From Neisseriaceae bacterium (GTDB taxonomy: Bacteria > Pseudomonadota > Gammaproteobacteria > Burkholderiales > Chromobacteriaceae): a stretch of DNA of 64,000 nt. Below the pieces are notes generated by a model, which was given only the letters and a program-made list of their open reading frames with translations, was not told where the DNA came from and made no database searches. Location of the stretch: the NCBI GenBank assembly GCA_027489245.1, contig JAIYAC010000025.1, positions 248,001 through 312,000 of the forward strand. The letters run 5' to 3'. Below are positions 56,590-64,000 of this stretch, one piece after another. Position numbers and translations under genes: made by a program. Positions within the stretch are counted from its first letter, which is position 1; every line of letters starts with the position of its first letter.

Positions 56590-58587
56590 GTGACATTGCG
56601 GCCATTAGTTGCGGGGCTGGCGATCGCATTTGCTGCTGCGTCGCCATGGGCACAAGCGGGTCTGGGGGGGATTCGCTTGCTTGCTGGCCCGGGAGAACCG
56701 TTTTATGCGGAGGTGGCACTGGATCCGGAGCAAGGGCTGGAAAACCCGTTTGTTGCGCTGGCATCCCGTGAGCGTTACTCCACCCTGGCGCCTTACTCAG
56801 ACAAGGCCAGCCAGCTCCAGATCAAAACGGTGGAGGTGGCCCCGCAGCAGTATCTGGTCCGCATTACCGGCCCGGTACTGGCACCGGGTGAGCCATTCAA
56901 TTTTGCCCTCGAGCTGTCCTGGCCTTCTGGCAAAGTGGTGCGCGAGTACCGCATTAGTGGCGGTGCGCCCGCACCGGGCCCATCCGGCAAGAAAGAAGAT
57001 AGCAGCGCCGCCCTGGCGGAGCGTCACCCCTTGATTGATGAGCCTGGCGGGTTGGCGTTTGGCGAGGGGCGTTTGTTGTCAGCACGTGGTCTGCCGATGC
57101 GCGCTGAAATCGAACTGCTGGGTGACTGGCCTGCGTCCATCACCGCCGCCACGTTTGCCGTATTGTCTGATGGCAACGCTCTGGGTAAGCCAGTGCTGGC
57201 GCTGCATCAGCGTAAAGGCCGCCAGTGGCTGTCTATCAGTTCAAGTATTCCTTTGCAGCAAGCCCGTGTGGCTTTTAGCCTAGAAGCCCGCCACGACGGC
57301 GCCATCATTCAGCGTGGCTTTGTGTTTGCTGTGCCACAGCGCGGCGTCTATCTGAGCAAGCCGCTTGCGCGCCCGACCGCGCCGGCTATCGATATGGCAG
57401 GGCAGTATCGCGTGCAGCCCGGCGATACCTTGTCTGGTTTGGCGCGGCGCTTTGCCCAGGGCAAGACGGTTGCGCAAACAGAAAGTGCGCTGTATGCGGC
57501 CAACCCCAAAGCGTTTGCGCACGGTGACAGAAACAAGCTGTTTGCCGGTGCGCTGATGCGTGTGCCGATGGCTGCCGCAGGCGAGGCGCCCGCCGCAGAA
57601 AAACCGGTGGCGGTGCCAGATAGTGCTGCTAAAGCAGTTGCGGTAAAACCGCTTGCTTCCGCTGCTGCGGCAGCTGCACCAGAGGCTTCTGCCGCACAGG
57701 CAGCGCAACTGGCCTCGGCGCCGGTGGTGTCTGCGGAGGAGCAGGAGAAACTGGCCCAGTTAAAAGCCGCTCAGCAGCGACTTGACTGGCTGGAGTCCGA
57801 AATCAACCGCTTGTCTGCCCAGCCAGCCAAAACAACCATCGCGCATCGCCCGGAAGAACCCACGCAGCAAGACGAAGCGTTTCTGGACGAGAACCTTACG
57901 CAGTGGGTGCTGTATGGTGTCGGCGGCTTGTCGGTAGCCAGCCTGCTGGCATGGCTGCTGGTCAAGCGCCGCCGTGCGGCTGTCAAGCAGCCGCTGCCTG
58001 TGTCCAGGCAGCGCAACGCCATGGGGCCGGTGACCATCAGTGCTTCGCTCGGCCCGGATGAGCAGCCCTTGGTGCAGCCTATTGCCGACGATATCAACCT
58101 GCAGGCCATTGATGTGCTGGCCGAGGCCGATGTGTTGATGGCTTACGGGCGTTTTGACGCAGCGGAACAGCTGCTGCGCGAGAGCCTGGCGAACGAGCCG
58201 GATCGCGAAGATTTGCGCATGAAGCTGCTGGATCTGATTGCACGCAAGGGCAATCGTCAGGAGTTCGAGTCTGTAGCGCTGGATTTGCTGGCCGTATTCG
58301 GCCCGACCAGCGGCTTGTGGAAGCGTGTGTTGCAGCTGGGCGGTACGCTGGACCCGGACAACCCGCTGTATCGCCCTGCTCAGCAGGCATCGGAGCATTT
58401 TGTCCTGGATGAGCCTCGTGCGCCGGTAGATCTGGGTAATTTTGCGCCAGAGCCGGATGAAGTCGTGCCGCTGTCTAGCCAGGTAGATAATGTTGAGGCG
58501 GCGCAGGATCTGGCGCGGCTTTATCGCGAGATGGGCGATACCGAAACCGCCGATGCCCTGTTGCGCGAGGCGGGTATCAAAACGTGA
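56590..58587 (+). CDS. Second FimV-like protein, diverged paralogue
   Basis: A 665-residue protein with the same plan as its upstream neighbour: signal peptide, FimV-like N-terminal domain (AGLGGIRLLAGPGEPFYAEV), a central LysM domain (QYRVQPGDTLSGLA, about 272-325), a coiled coil (about 390-410), one span (437-458) and a C-terminal TPR cap (AAQDLARLYREMGDTETADALL). The start is GTG at 56590 after GGACATGGG. It arose by tandem duplication but has diverged strongly. Probably another pole or pilus organiser. Confidence 0.88.
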   Translation: MTLRPLVAGLAIAFAAASPWAQAGLGGIRLLAGPGEPFYAEVALDPEQGLENPFVALASRERYSTLAPYSDKASQLQIKTVEVAPQQYLVRITGPVLAPGEPFNFALELSWPSGKVVREYRISGGAPAPGPSGKKEDSSAALAERHPLIDEPGGLAFGEGRLLSARGLPMRAEIELLGDWPASITAATFAVLSDGNALGKPVLALHQRKGRQWLSISSSIPLQQARVAFSLEARHDGAIIQRGFVFAVPQRGVYLSKPLARPTAPAIDMAGQYRVQPGDTLSGLARRFAQGKTVAQTESALYAANPKAFAHGDRNKLFAGALMRVPMAAAGEAPAAEKPVAVPDSAAKAVAVKPLASAAAAAAPEASAAQAAQLASAPVVSAEEQEKLAQLKAAQQRLDWLESEINRLSAQPAKTTIAHRPEEPTQQDEAFLDENLTQWVLYGVGGLSVASLLAWLLVKRRRAAVKQPLPVSRQRNAMGPVTISASLGPDEQPLVQPIADDINLQAIDVLAEADVLMAYGRFDAAEQLLRESLANEPDREDLRMKLLDLIARKGNRQEFESVALDLLAVFGPTSGLWKRVLQLGGTLDPDNPLYRPAQQASEHFVLDEPRAPVDLGNFAPEPDEVVPLSSQVDNVEAAQDLARLYREMGDTETADALLREAGIKT

Positions 58588-59216
58588 TCATGCCCACATT
58601 TCACCCAACAGCCAGCCTCCTTGTCTGGCTGTTTTTCATTGTGGCCTTGTCTGGCTTGCATGGGGCGAGTTTGTTGTGGGCTGCGGGGCTGTGGCTGATG
58701 GTGCCGGGTGCCTGGCGTGCGCTGCTGCGGGCAGCATGGCATATGCGTTTCTTGCTGCCGGCGGTGTGTCTGCTGTCTGGCTGGTTTGTGCCGGGCGTGC
58801 CGTGCTGGGCAGAGCAGGCGTGGTCCCCATCGCGTGAGGGCTTGCTGCTGGGCGGCGAGCAGGCGCTGCGCTTGCTGGTGATGTCGGCTAGCGTGCGTGT
58901 GCTGTGGCTGGCTTACGGGCAGGCTGGTTTTCTGGCGGGCCTGCATCTGCTGCTGGCCCCGCTGGCTTGGGCCGGCTTGCCGGTAGGGCGCTTTAGCTTG
59001 CGTCTGGTGCTGACGCTGCAGCAGGCAGAGCAGCTGCTGGCGGCCCGCCCGCGCTTGTCGCTGGCCTGGCTGGCAGCCAGCCTGCAGGCAGATCAGGGGT
59101 CACAAACCTTGCCGGATAAGGTAGAGTTGGGTTTTTACTCTTGGCAGTATCGGGATGGGGCGCTGGTGTGTGTGGCCGGCCTGGTTCTGATCATCATCAT
59201 GAAAGTAGTGCAATGA
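58584..59216 (+). CDS. Membrane protein, possibly ECF-transporter T-component-like
   Basis: A 210-residue protein with five or so membrane spans and a soluble region containing [12 protein letters not shown]. Overall layout loosely resembles CbiQ/EcfT components (a span cluster and a charged loop), but the family's Ala-Arg-Gly coupling motifs are not clear. The start is GTG 58584 with GAGGCGGG upstream, overlapping the fimV-like stop; ATG 58590 is an alternative. It overlaps truA by four bases. Function unknown. Confidence 0.65.
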   Translation: MIMPTFHPTASLLVWLFFIVALSGLHGASLLWAAGLWLMVPGAWRALLRAAWHMRFLLPAVCLLSGWFVPGVPCWAEQAWSPSREGLLLGGEQALRLLVMSASVRVLWLAYGQAGFLAGLHLLLAPLAWAGLPVGRFSLRLVLTLQQAEQLLAARPRLSLAWLAASLQADQGSQTLPDKVELGFYSWQYRDGALVCVAGLVLIIIMKVVQ

Positions 59217-60001
59217 GAATCGCGCTGGGTCTGGAATACGACGGGCGCGCATTTGCCGGCTGGCAAACCCAGCCAAGCGGCAACACCGTACAAGATAAGC
59301 TGAACCAGGCGCTATCGGCCATTGCCGGCGAGCCTGTCAGCACGCTGGCAGCCGGGCGAACCGATGCCGGGGTGCATGCCCTGATGCAGGTGGTGCATTT
59401 TGATGCACCGGTCAGCCGCCCGCTGAATGCCTGGGTGCGCGGCGTGAATGCGCATTTGCCCCCCTCGGTGGCGGTGGTATGGGCGCGTGAGGTGAGTGAT
59501 GCATTCCACGCCCGGTTTTCGGCGTTTTCCCGCTCTTACCGCTATTTCCTGCTGACGCATCCGGTGCGGCCAGCCCTCACCGCTGGCCGTGTCGGCTGGT
59601 ACCACCAGCCGCTGGATATCGACGCCATGCGTGCCGCTGCGGCTGTACTGTTGGGGCAGCACGACTTTTCCAGTTTTCGCGCGGCGGAATGTCAGGCCAA
59701 GTCGCCGCTCAAGCATTTGCAGCAGCTGGATATCAGCGAGAGCCAGGGTTTGATCCGCTTTGACCTGACGGCCGATGCCTTCTTGCACCATATGGTGCGC
59801 AATATGGTGGGTGCGCTGGTGTATGCCGGTAAAGGCAGCCTGGATGTGGCCGGCATGCAGGCTTTGTTGGCCGCATGCGACCGCACCAAGGCGCCGCCCA
59901 CCTTCATGCCGGACGGGCTGTACTTGACGGGCGTGGGTTATCCGGCGGTTTTTGATCTGCCCACCCAGGCGCAGCCAGAGCGCTTAACGCTGTGGAGATA
60001 G
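59213..60001 (+). CDS. truA: tRNA pseudouridine(38-40) synthase
   Basis: A 262-residue enzyme modifying uridines 38-40 in the anticodon stem. The catalytic aspartate is D51 in GRTDAGVHA, and [15 protein letters not shown] is the conserved C-terminal motif. The ATG at 59213 overlaps the upstream stop (ATGA). It lies between fimV genes and trpF, the same position as in Pseudomonas. A 10-mer (59866) is read LAA. Confidence 0.95.
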   Translation: MRIALGLEYDGRAFAGWQTQPSGNTVQDKLNQALSAIAGEPVSTLAAGRTDAGVHALMQVVHFDAPVSRPLNAWVRGVNAHLPPSVAVVWAREVSDAFHARFSAFSRSYRYFLLTHPVRPALTAGRVGWYHQPLDIDAMRAAAAVLLGQHDFSSFRAAECQAKSPLKHLQQLDISESQGLIRFDLTADAFLHHMVRNMVGALVYAGKGSLDVAGMQALLAACDRTKAPPTFMPDGLYLTGVGYPAVFDLPTQAQPERLTLWR

Positions 60002-60002
60002 C

Positions 60003-60656
60003 ATGACTGTGCGTACCAAGGTTTGCGGTTTTACCCGCCCGCAGGACGCGGCCGCCGCCGCTGCGCTGGGGGTGGATGCTATCGGCTTGGTGTTTTACGC
60101 ACCCAGCCCGCGCCATGTCACCATCGCGCAGGCGCAGGCCATCATTGCCGCCTTGCCGCCTTTTGTCAGCGTGGTGGCATTGTTTGTGAACCCGTCAGCA
60201 GACGAAGTGCAGCAGGTGTTGGCCGCGTGTGCCATCGACGTGCTGCAGTTCCACGGTGAAGAAACCCCGGCCTTTTGCCGCAGTTTTCAGCGCCCTTACC
60301 TGAAAGCCGTGCGCGTGCGCCACGGCATGGACCTGGCCGCCTATGCGGCCAACTATCACGATGCACGCGGTCTGCTGACCGACGCCTTCGTGGAAGGTGC
60401 CCATGGCGGCACCGGCGCCGTATTCGACTGGACGCTTATCCCGCCAGCGTTACCCTTGCCGTTGATCTTGTCCGGTGGGCTGGATGCGGCCAACGTGGCC
60501 GATGCGGTGCGCCGCGTCAAACCCGCCGCGGTAGATGTCTCCAGCGGGGTAGAGGCGGGTAAAGGTATCAAGCACCCCGAGCGTGTGGCGGCGTTTCTGG
60601 CCGCCGTGCGGGAAGGGCAATATTCAACGGTGCCAGACATGGGTCTGGCGTCTTAA
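60003..60656 (+). CDS. trpF: Phosphoribosylanthranilate isomerase
   Basis: A 217-residue TIM-barrel enzyme of tryptophan synthesis. It starts [12 protein letters not shown] with the catalytic Cys, has the LQFHGEE strand, the Asp in LLTDAF and the phosphate loop [10 protein letters not shown]. It starts one base after truA and precedes trpB by 23 bases. Two 10-mer copies (60344, 60485) are both read Ala-Ala-Asn. Confidence 0.95.
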   Translation: MTVRTKVCGFTRPQDAAAAAALGVDAIGLVFYAPSPRHVTIAQAQAIIAALPPFVSVVALFVNPSADEVQQVLAACAIDVLQFHGEETPAFCRSFQRPYLKAVRVRHGMDLAAYAANYHDARGLLTDAFVEGAHGGTGAVFDWTLIPPALPLPLILSGGLDAANVADAVRRVKPAAVDVSSGVEAGKGIKHPERVAAFLAAVREGQYSTVPDMGLAS

Positions 60657-60679
60657 AACAAAACCATCAGGAGCATTCC

Positions 60680-61879
60680 ATGAGCAGTTATGACTTCCCC
60701 GATGCACGTGGCCGTTTTGGCGCGTATGGCGGTGTCTATGTAGCGGAAACATTGATGGCAGCATTGGACGAGCTGAATGCCGAGTACGCCCGCGCCAAGG
60801 CTGACCCGGCATTCTGGCAAGAGTATCACCACGAGCTTAAGCATTTCGTTGGCCGCCCCAGCCCGATTTACCATGCCAAACGCTGGTCCGAGCAGCTGGG
60901 CGGTGCGCAGATCTACTTCAAGCGCGAAGACCTGAACCACACCGGTGCGCACAAGGTAAACAACACCATCGGCCAGGCCTTGCTGGCACGCCGCATGGGC
61001 AAGAAACGCGTGATCGCCGAAACCGGCGCCGGCCAGCACGGTGTGGCCTCGGCCACGGTGGCGGCGCGTTACGGCATGGAATGCGTGGTGTATATGGGTT
61101 CCGAAGACGTGAAGCGCCAGGCGCCCAACGTGTTCCGCATGAAGCTGCTGGGCGCCACCGTGGTGCCGGTAGAAAGCGGCTCCAAAACCCTGAAAGACGC
61201 GCTGAACGAAGCCATGCGCGACTGGGTAACCAATATCGACAGCACGTTCTACATTCTGGGTACTGCTGCCGGCCCGCACCCTTACCCCATGCTGGTGCGC
61301 GACTTCCAGCGCATTATCGGTATCGAAGCCAAAGAGCAGATGCAGGACATGCTGGGCCGTCAGCCGGATATGGTGGTGGCCTGCGTGGGTGGCGGCTCCA
61401 ACGCTATCGGTATCTTCCACCCGTATGTGGACGTGGATGGCGTGCGCCTGGTAGGGGTAGAGGCGGGTGGTGACGGTGTGGACACCGGCCGCCACGCTGC
61501 GCCGCTGTCGGCGGGCAAGCCGGGCGTGCTGCACGGCTTCCGTAGCTACCTGATGCAGGACGAAGACGGCCAGATCATCGAGACCCATTCGGTGTCTGCC
61601 GGCCTGGACTACCCGGGCGTGGGCCCTGAGCACAGCCTGCTGAAAGACATCGGTCGTGCCGAGTACGTGGCCATCAACGATGACGAAGCGCTGAAGGCGT
61701 TCGAGGACTGCTGCCACCTGGAAGGCATCATTCCGGCGCTGGAATCCAGCCATGCGCTGGCACACGCTGCCAAAATGGCCCCTACCATGGGCAAAGACCA
61801 GATCATTCTGGTGAACCTGTCCGGCCGTGGCGATAAAGACATCAACACCGTAGCCGGTCTGATGGGTATCACGCTGTGA
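60680..61879 (+). CDS. trpB: Tryptophan synthase beta chain
   Basis: A 399-residue PLP enzyme joining indole and serine. The PLP lysine is in [10 protein letters not shown] (about residue 91), the phosphate loop is GGGSNA and the substrate loop [21 protein letters not shown] precedes the ATG. Its stop overlaps the GTG start of the small monooxygenase-like gene. Confidence 0.97.
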   Translation: MSSYDFPDARGRFGAYGGVYVAETLMAALDELNAEYARAKADPAFWQEYHHELKHFVGRPSPIYHAKRWSEQLGGAQIYFKREDLNHTGAHKVNNTIGQALLARRMGKKRVIAETGAGQHGVASATVAARYGMECVVYMGSEDVKRQAPNVFRMKLLGATVVPVESGSKTLKDALNEAMRDWVTNIDSTFYILGTAAGPHPYPMLVRDFQRIIGIEAKEQMQDMLGRQPDMVVACVGGGSNAIGIFHPYVDVDGVRLVGVEAGGDGVDTGRHAAPLSAGKPGVLHGFRSYLMQDEDGQIIETHSVSAGLDYPGVGPEHSLLKDIGRAEYVAINDDEALKAFEDCCHLEGIIPALESSHALAHAAKMAPTMGKDQIILVNLSGRGDKDINTVAGLMGITL

Positions 61880-62205
61880 TCATAGCGCCGGTGCTGGAGG
61901 CAGCCTATTTGCAGGTGAGGGCAGGGCAAGAGCGGGCATTTGAACAGGCTTTTAAACAGGCCTCGCCCCTGATTGCTGCCACAGCCGGCTACGCCGGCCA
62001 TACCCTGCAGCACTGCCTGGAAGTGCCGGGCCGTTATCTGCTGCTGGTGCAGTGGCAAACGCTTGAGGCCCACACTGTGGGCTTTCGGCAATCGCCACAG
62101 TATCAGCAGTGGCGCGCGTTATTACATCATTTCTATGACCCGTTCCCGGTGGTCGAGCACTTCGAAACCGTATTGAACTCCCCATGCAAGGACCATACCG
62201 CATGA
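61876..62205 (+). CDS. Antibiotic-biosynthesis-monooxygenase (ABM) domain protein
   Basis: A 109-residue dimeric alpha+beta barrel (ABM/DUF) protein starting [26 protein letters not shown]; it has the family's RYLLLVQWQ strand and a late [10 protein letters not shown]. The GTG start overlaps the trpB stop and its own stop overlaps the trpA ATG (ATGA), so it is embedded between the two tryptophan synthase genes. Relatives oxidise quinones or haem, but a role here is unknown. Confidence 0.85.
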   Translation: MIIAPVLEAAYLQVRAGQERAFEQAFKQASPLIAATAGYAGHTLQHCLEVPGRYLLLVQWQTLEAHTVGFRQSPQYQQWRALLHHFYDPFPVVEHFETVLNSPCKDHTA

Positions 62206-62996
62206 GCCGTGTAGCCGAAACCTTTGCACGCCTGCAAGCTGCAGGCGAAAAAGCCCTGATTCCTTTCATTACCGCTGGTGACCCGAACCCCGGGCTGACC
62301 GTGGGCCTGATGCACGGCCTGGTAGATGGCGGTGCCGACATTATCGAGCTGGGCATTCCGTTTTCCGACCCCATGGCCGATGGCCCGGTGATTCAGCGTG
62401 CCAGCGAGCGCGCATTGGCGCACAAGGTTGGCCTGCGCCACGTGCTGGCGATGGTGAAAACCTTTCGCGAAACCAACCAGCACACCCCGGTGGTGCTGAT
62501 GGGTTACCTGAACCCGGTGCATGTGCTGGGTTACGAGGCGTTTGCCCAAGCGGCAGCCGCAGCGGGTGTGGATGGTGTGCTGACTGTAGACTGCCCGCCA
62601 GAAGAAGCAGAAGATCTGACCGCCGCGTTGACCGCCGCGGGGCTAGACCCGGTGTTCCTGATTGCGCCGACTACGCCGGCTGAGCGGGTGCGCGAAATTG
62701 CCCGTCTGGCACGGGGTTACGTCTACTATGTGTCATTAAAAGGCGTTACCGGCGCGGGAAATCTGGACATTGACGACGTAGCGCGTAAAATTGCCGCCCT
62801 TAGAGAACACATTACTGTACCTATCGGTGTGGGCTTTGGTATTCGCGATGCCGAAACCGCCCGTGCTATCTCCGTGACGGCAGATGCTGTTGTGGTGGGT
62901 AGCCGCCTGGTACAGGAAGTCGAGGCGGCAACACCCGAAACTGCCATAGAGCAGTTAACCCGTCTGGTAGCCACACTGAAGGCTGCCATCCGTTAG
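62202..62996 (+). CDS. trpA: Tryptophan synthase alpha chain
   Basis: A 264-residue TIM-barrel subunit splitting indole-3-glycerol phosphate. Catalytic Glu and Asp are visible in [17 protein letters not shown]; the phosphate loop is GFGIRDAE and the loop [12 protein letters not shown]. The ATG at 62202 follows AAGGA and overlaps the ABM stop; an upstream in-frame ATG at 62184 is less likely. A single 10-mer copy (63042) follows in the trpA-accD gap. Confidence 0.96.
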   Translation: MSRVAETFARLQAAGEKALIPFITAGDPNPGLTVGLMHGLVDGGADIIELGIPFSDPMADGPVIQRASERALAHKVGLRHVLAMVKTFRETNQHTPVVLMGYLNPVHVLGYEAFAQAAAAAGVDGVLTVDCPPEEAEDLTAALTAAGLDPVFLIAPTTPAERVREIARLARGYVYYVSLKGVTGAGNLDIDDVARKIAALREHITVPIGVGFGIRDAETARAISVTADAVVVGSRLVQEVEAATPETAIEQLTRLVATLKAAIR

Positions 62997-63073
62997 GACA
63001 ATACTGGATACCCGTTCCAGTGATACTGCGGCCAGCACTACGTTGGCCGCAGCTTTAGATTCAAGGAGTCAGC

Positions 63074-63946
63074 ATGAGCTGGTTGAACAAACTCCTGCCG
63101 CCGAAGATCAAGCGCGATACGCGCGTGAGCAAGTCGTCGGCGGTGCCGGAGGGGCTGTGGAGCAAGTGCCCGGCCTGCGAGGCGGTGCTTTACCATACCG
63201 ACCTCCAAAGCAACCTGCAGGTCTGCCCCAAGTGTGGCCATCACCACCCGATTCACGCCCGTGAGCGCCTGGATGTCCTGCTGGATGCCGAAGGTCGCCG
63301 TGAAATAGGTGCCGAAGTCAAACCGGTAGACATTTTGAAGTTCAAGGACAGCAAACGCTATCCTGACCGTCTGGATGCCGCGCAGGAAGCCACCGGCGAA
63401 GACGATGCGCTGGTAGTGATGCAGGGCAGTATCCACAATCTGCCGGTGGTCGTGGCCGCGTTCGAGTTCCGCTTTATTGGCGGTTCCATGGGCTCTGTGG
63501 TGGGTGAGCGTTTCGTGCGTGGCGTACAAGCTGCGGTAGAAGCGCGTGCGCCGTTTATCTGCGTGGCTGCTTCTGGTGGGGCGCGCATGCAGGAGGGCCT
63601 GAATTCGCTGATGCAAATGGCCAAGACCTCGGCCGCACTGCAGCTGCTGTCTGATCACCAGCTGCCGTTCATTTCCATTCTCACCGATCCGACCATGGGT
63701 GGTGTGTCGGCCTCGTTTGCTTTCCTGGGCGATGTGGTGATCGGTGAGCCGGGCGCGCTGATCGGCTTTGCCGGCCCGCGAGTGATCGAGCAGACCGTAC
63801 GTGAAACGCTGCCGGAAGGTTTCCAGCGTTCGGAGTTCCTGGTAGAAAAAGGTGCAATCGATATGATTGTTGATCGTCGCGAGCTCAAACTGCGTGTTGC
63901 CACCCTGCTGGCGATGTTGCAAAAAGAGCCGACGGTTGCGGCCTGA
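63074..63946 (+). CDS. accD: Acetyl-CoA carboxylase carboxyltransferase beta subunit
   Basis: A 290-residue subunit making malonyl-CoA for fatty-acid synthesis. It has the N-terminal zinc ribbon (C-P-A-C ... C-P-K-C, about residues 33-55) and the carboxyltransferase core ([34 protein letters not shown]). AAGGAGTCAGC precedes the ATG. The order trpA-accD matches many proteobacteria; folC would be expected just beyond the window. The last 54 bases show no gene. Confidence 0.97.
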   Translation: MSWLNKLLPPKIKRDTRVSKSSAVPEGLWSKCPACEAVLYHTDLQSNLQVCPKCGHHHPIHARERLDVLLDAEGRREIGAEVKPVDILKFKDSKRYPDRLDAAQEATGEDDALVVMQGSIHNLPVVVAAFEFRFIGGSMGSVVGERFVRGVQAAVEARAPFICVAASGGARMQEGLNSLMQMAKTSAALQLLSDHQLPFISILTDPTMGGVSASFAFLGDVVIGEPGALIGFAGPRVIEQTVRETLPEGFQRSEFLVEKGAIDMIVDRRELKLRVATLLAMLQKEPTVAA

Positions 63947-64000
63947 TCGTTCATCCGTCCGGCCCTTACTTGTGCCTGTACGGCTGGTCTTTGTGCCCGG

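Overview
The window is about 63-65% GC and densely coded. It looks like one chromosomal stretch of a betaproteobacterium, most likely from the order Neisseriales (Chromobacteriaceae, for example a Vogesella/Chromobacterium relative). That placement is inference from protein flavour and gene order; the genus cannot be fixed from the sequence alone. No rRNA, tRNA, phage, intact insertion sequence or CRISPR array was seen.

Layout. (1) 1-10485: nitrate assimilation. An NrtABD-type nitrate ABC transporter is followed by NirBD nitrite reductase, NasA nitrate reductase and a siroheme methyltransferase (CobA type). Both transcription units begin with a consensus sigma-54 promoter, then hexaloop hairpins (A at loop position 1, G at position 4) that overlap an intrinsic terminator. 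This is the architecture of ANTAR-protein (NasR/NasT-like) antitermination, so ammonium limitation and nitrate should both be needed. A 165-bp MITE-like element lies between the two units. (2) 10496-18464: a small membrane protein, TyrB, KatG, and an aldehyde dehydrogenase/short-chain dehydrogenase operon divergent from a LysR regulator. (3) 18574-25822: a 4-hydroxyproline catabolic cluster (epimerase, FAD oxidoreductase, deaminase, semialdehyde dehydrogenase, GntR regulator, ABC binding protein), tied together by a repeated palindrome TTGNATRCAA. (4) 25945-48087: mixed genes. These include a PAS-GGDEF cyclase, a BLUF photoreceptor behind folE, FliW, a DUF455 protein, TrhP, ArgS, two tandem family-3 binding proteins, aminopeptidase P, PhaC-PhaA for polyhydroxybutyrate, a chemoreceptor, Hsp15, an MFS transporter and an XRE regulator. 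(5) 48275-63946: a long co-directional biosynthetic run leuC-ecn-leuD-leuB-asd-usg-fimV-fimV2-membrane protein-truA-trpF-trpB-ABM-trpA-accD. It is similar to the order known in Pseudomonas but with extra small genes and a duplicated fimV.

The most striking feature is not a gene. By eye I count 50 exact copies of the 10-mer GTTGGCCGCA (both strands), often extended to AAGGTTGGCCGCA. This is about one per 1.3 kb, where base composition alone predicts well under one in the window. Copies occur inside genes, mostly read as Leu-Ala-Ala (ttg gcc gca) or Ala-Ala-Asn (gcg gcc aac). They also occur as inverted pairs forming hairpins directly after stop codons. That density, lack of strand bias and terminator-like pairing closely resemble the DNA uptake sequences of Neisseriaceae, but the word is unrelated to the neisserial GCCGTCTGAA. 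It is the best candidate here for an undescribed system.
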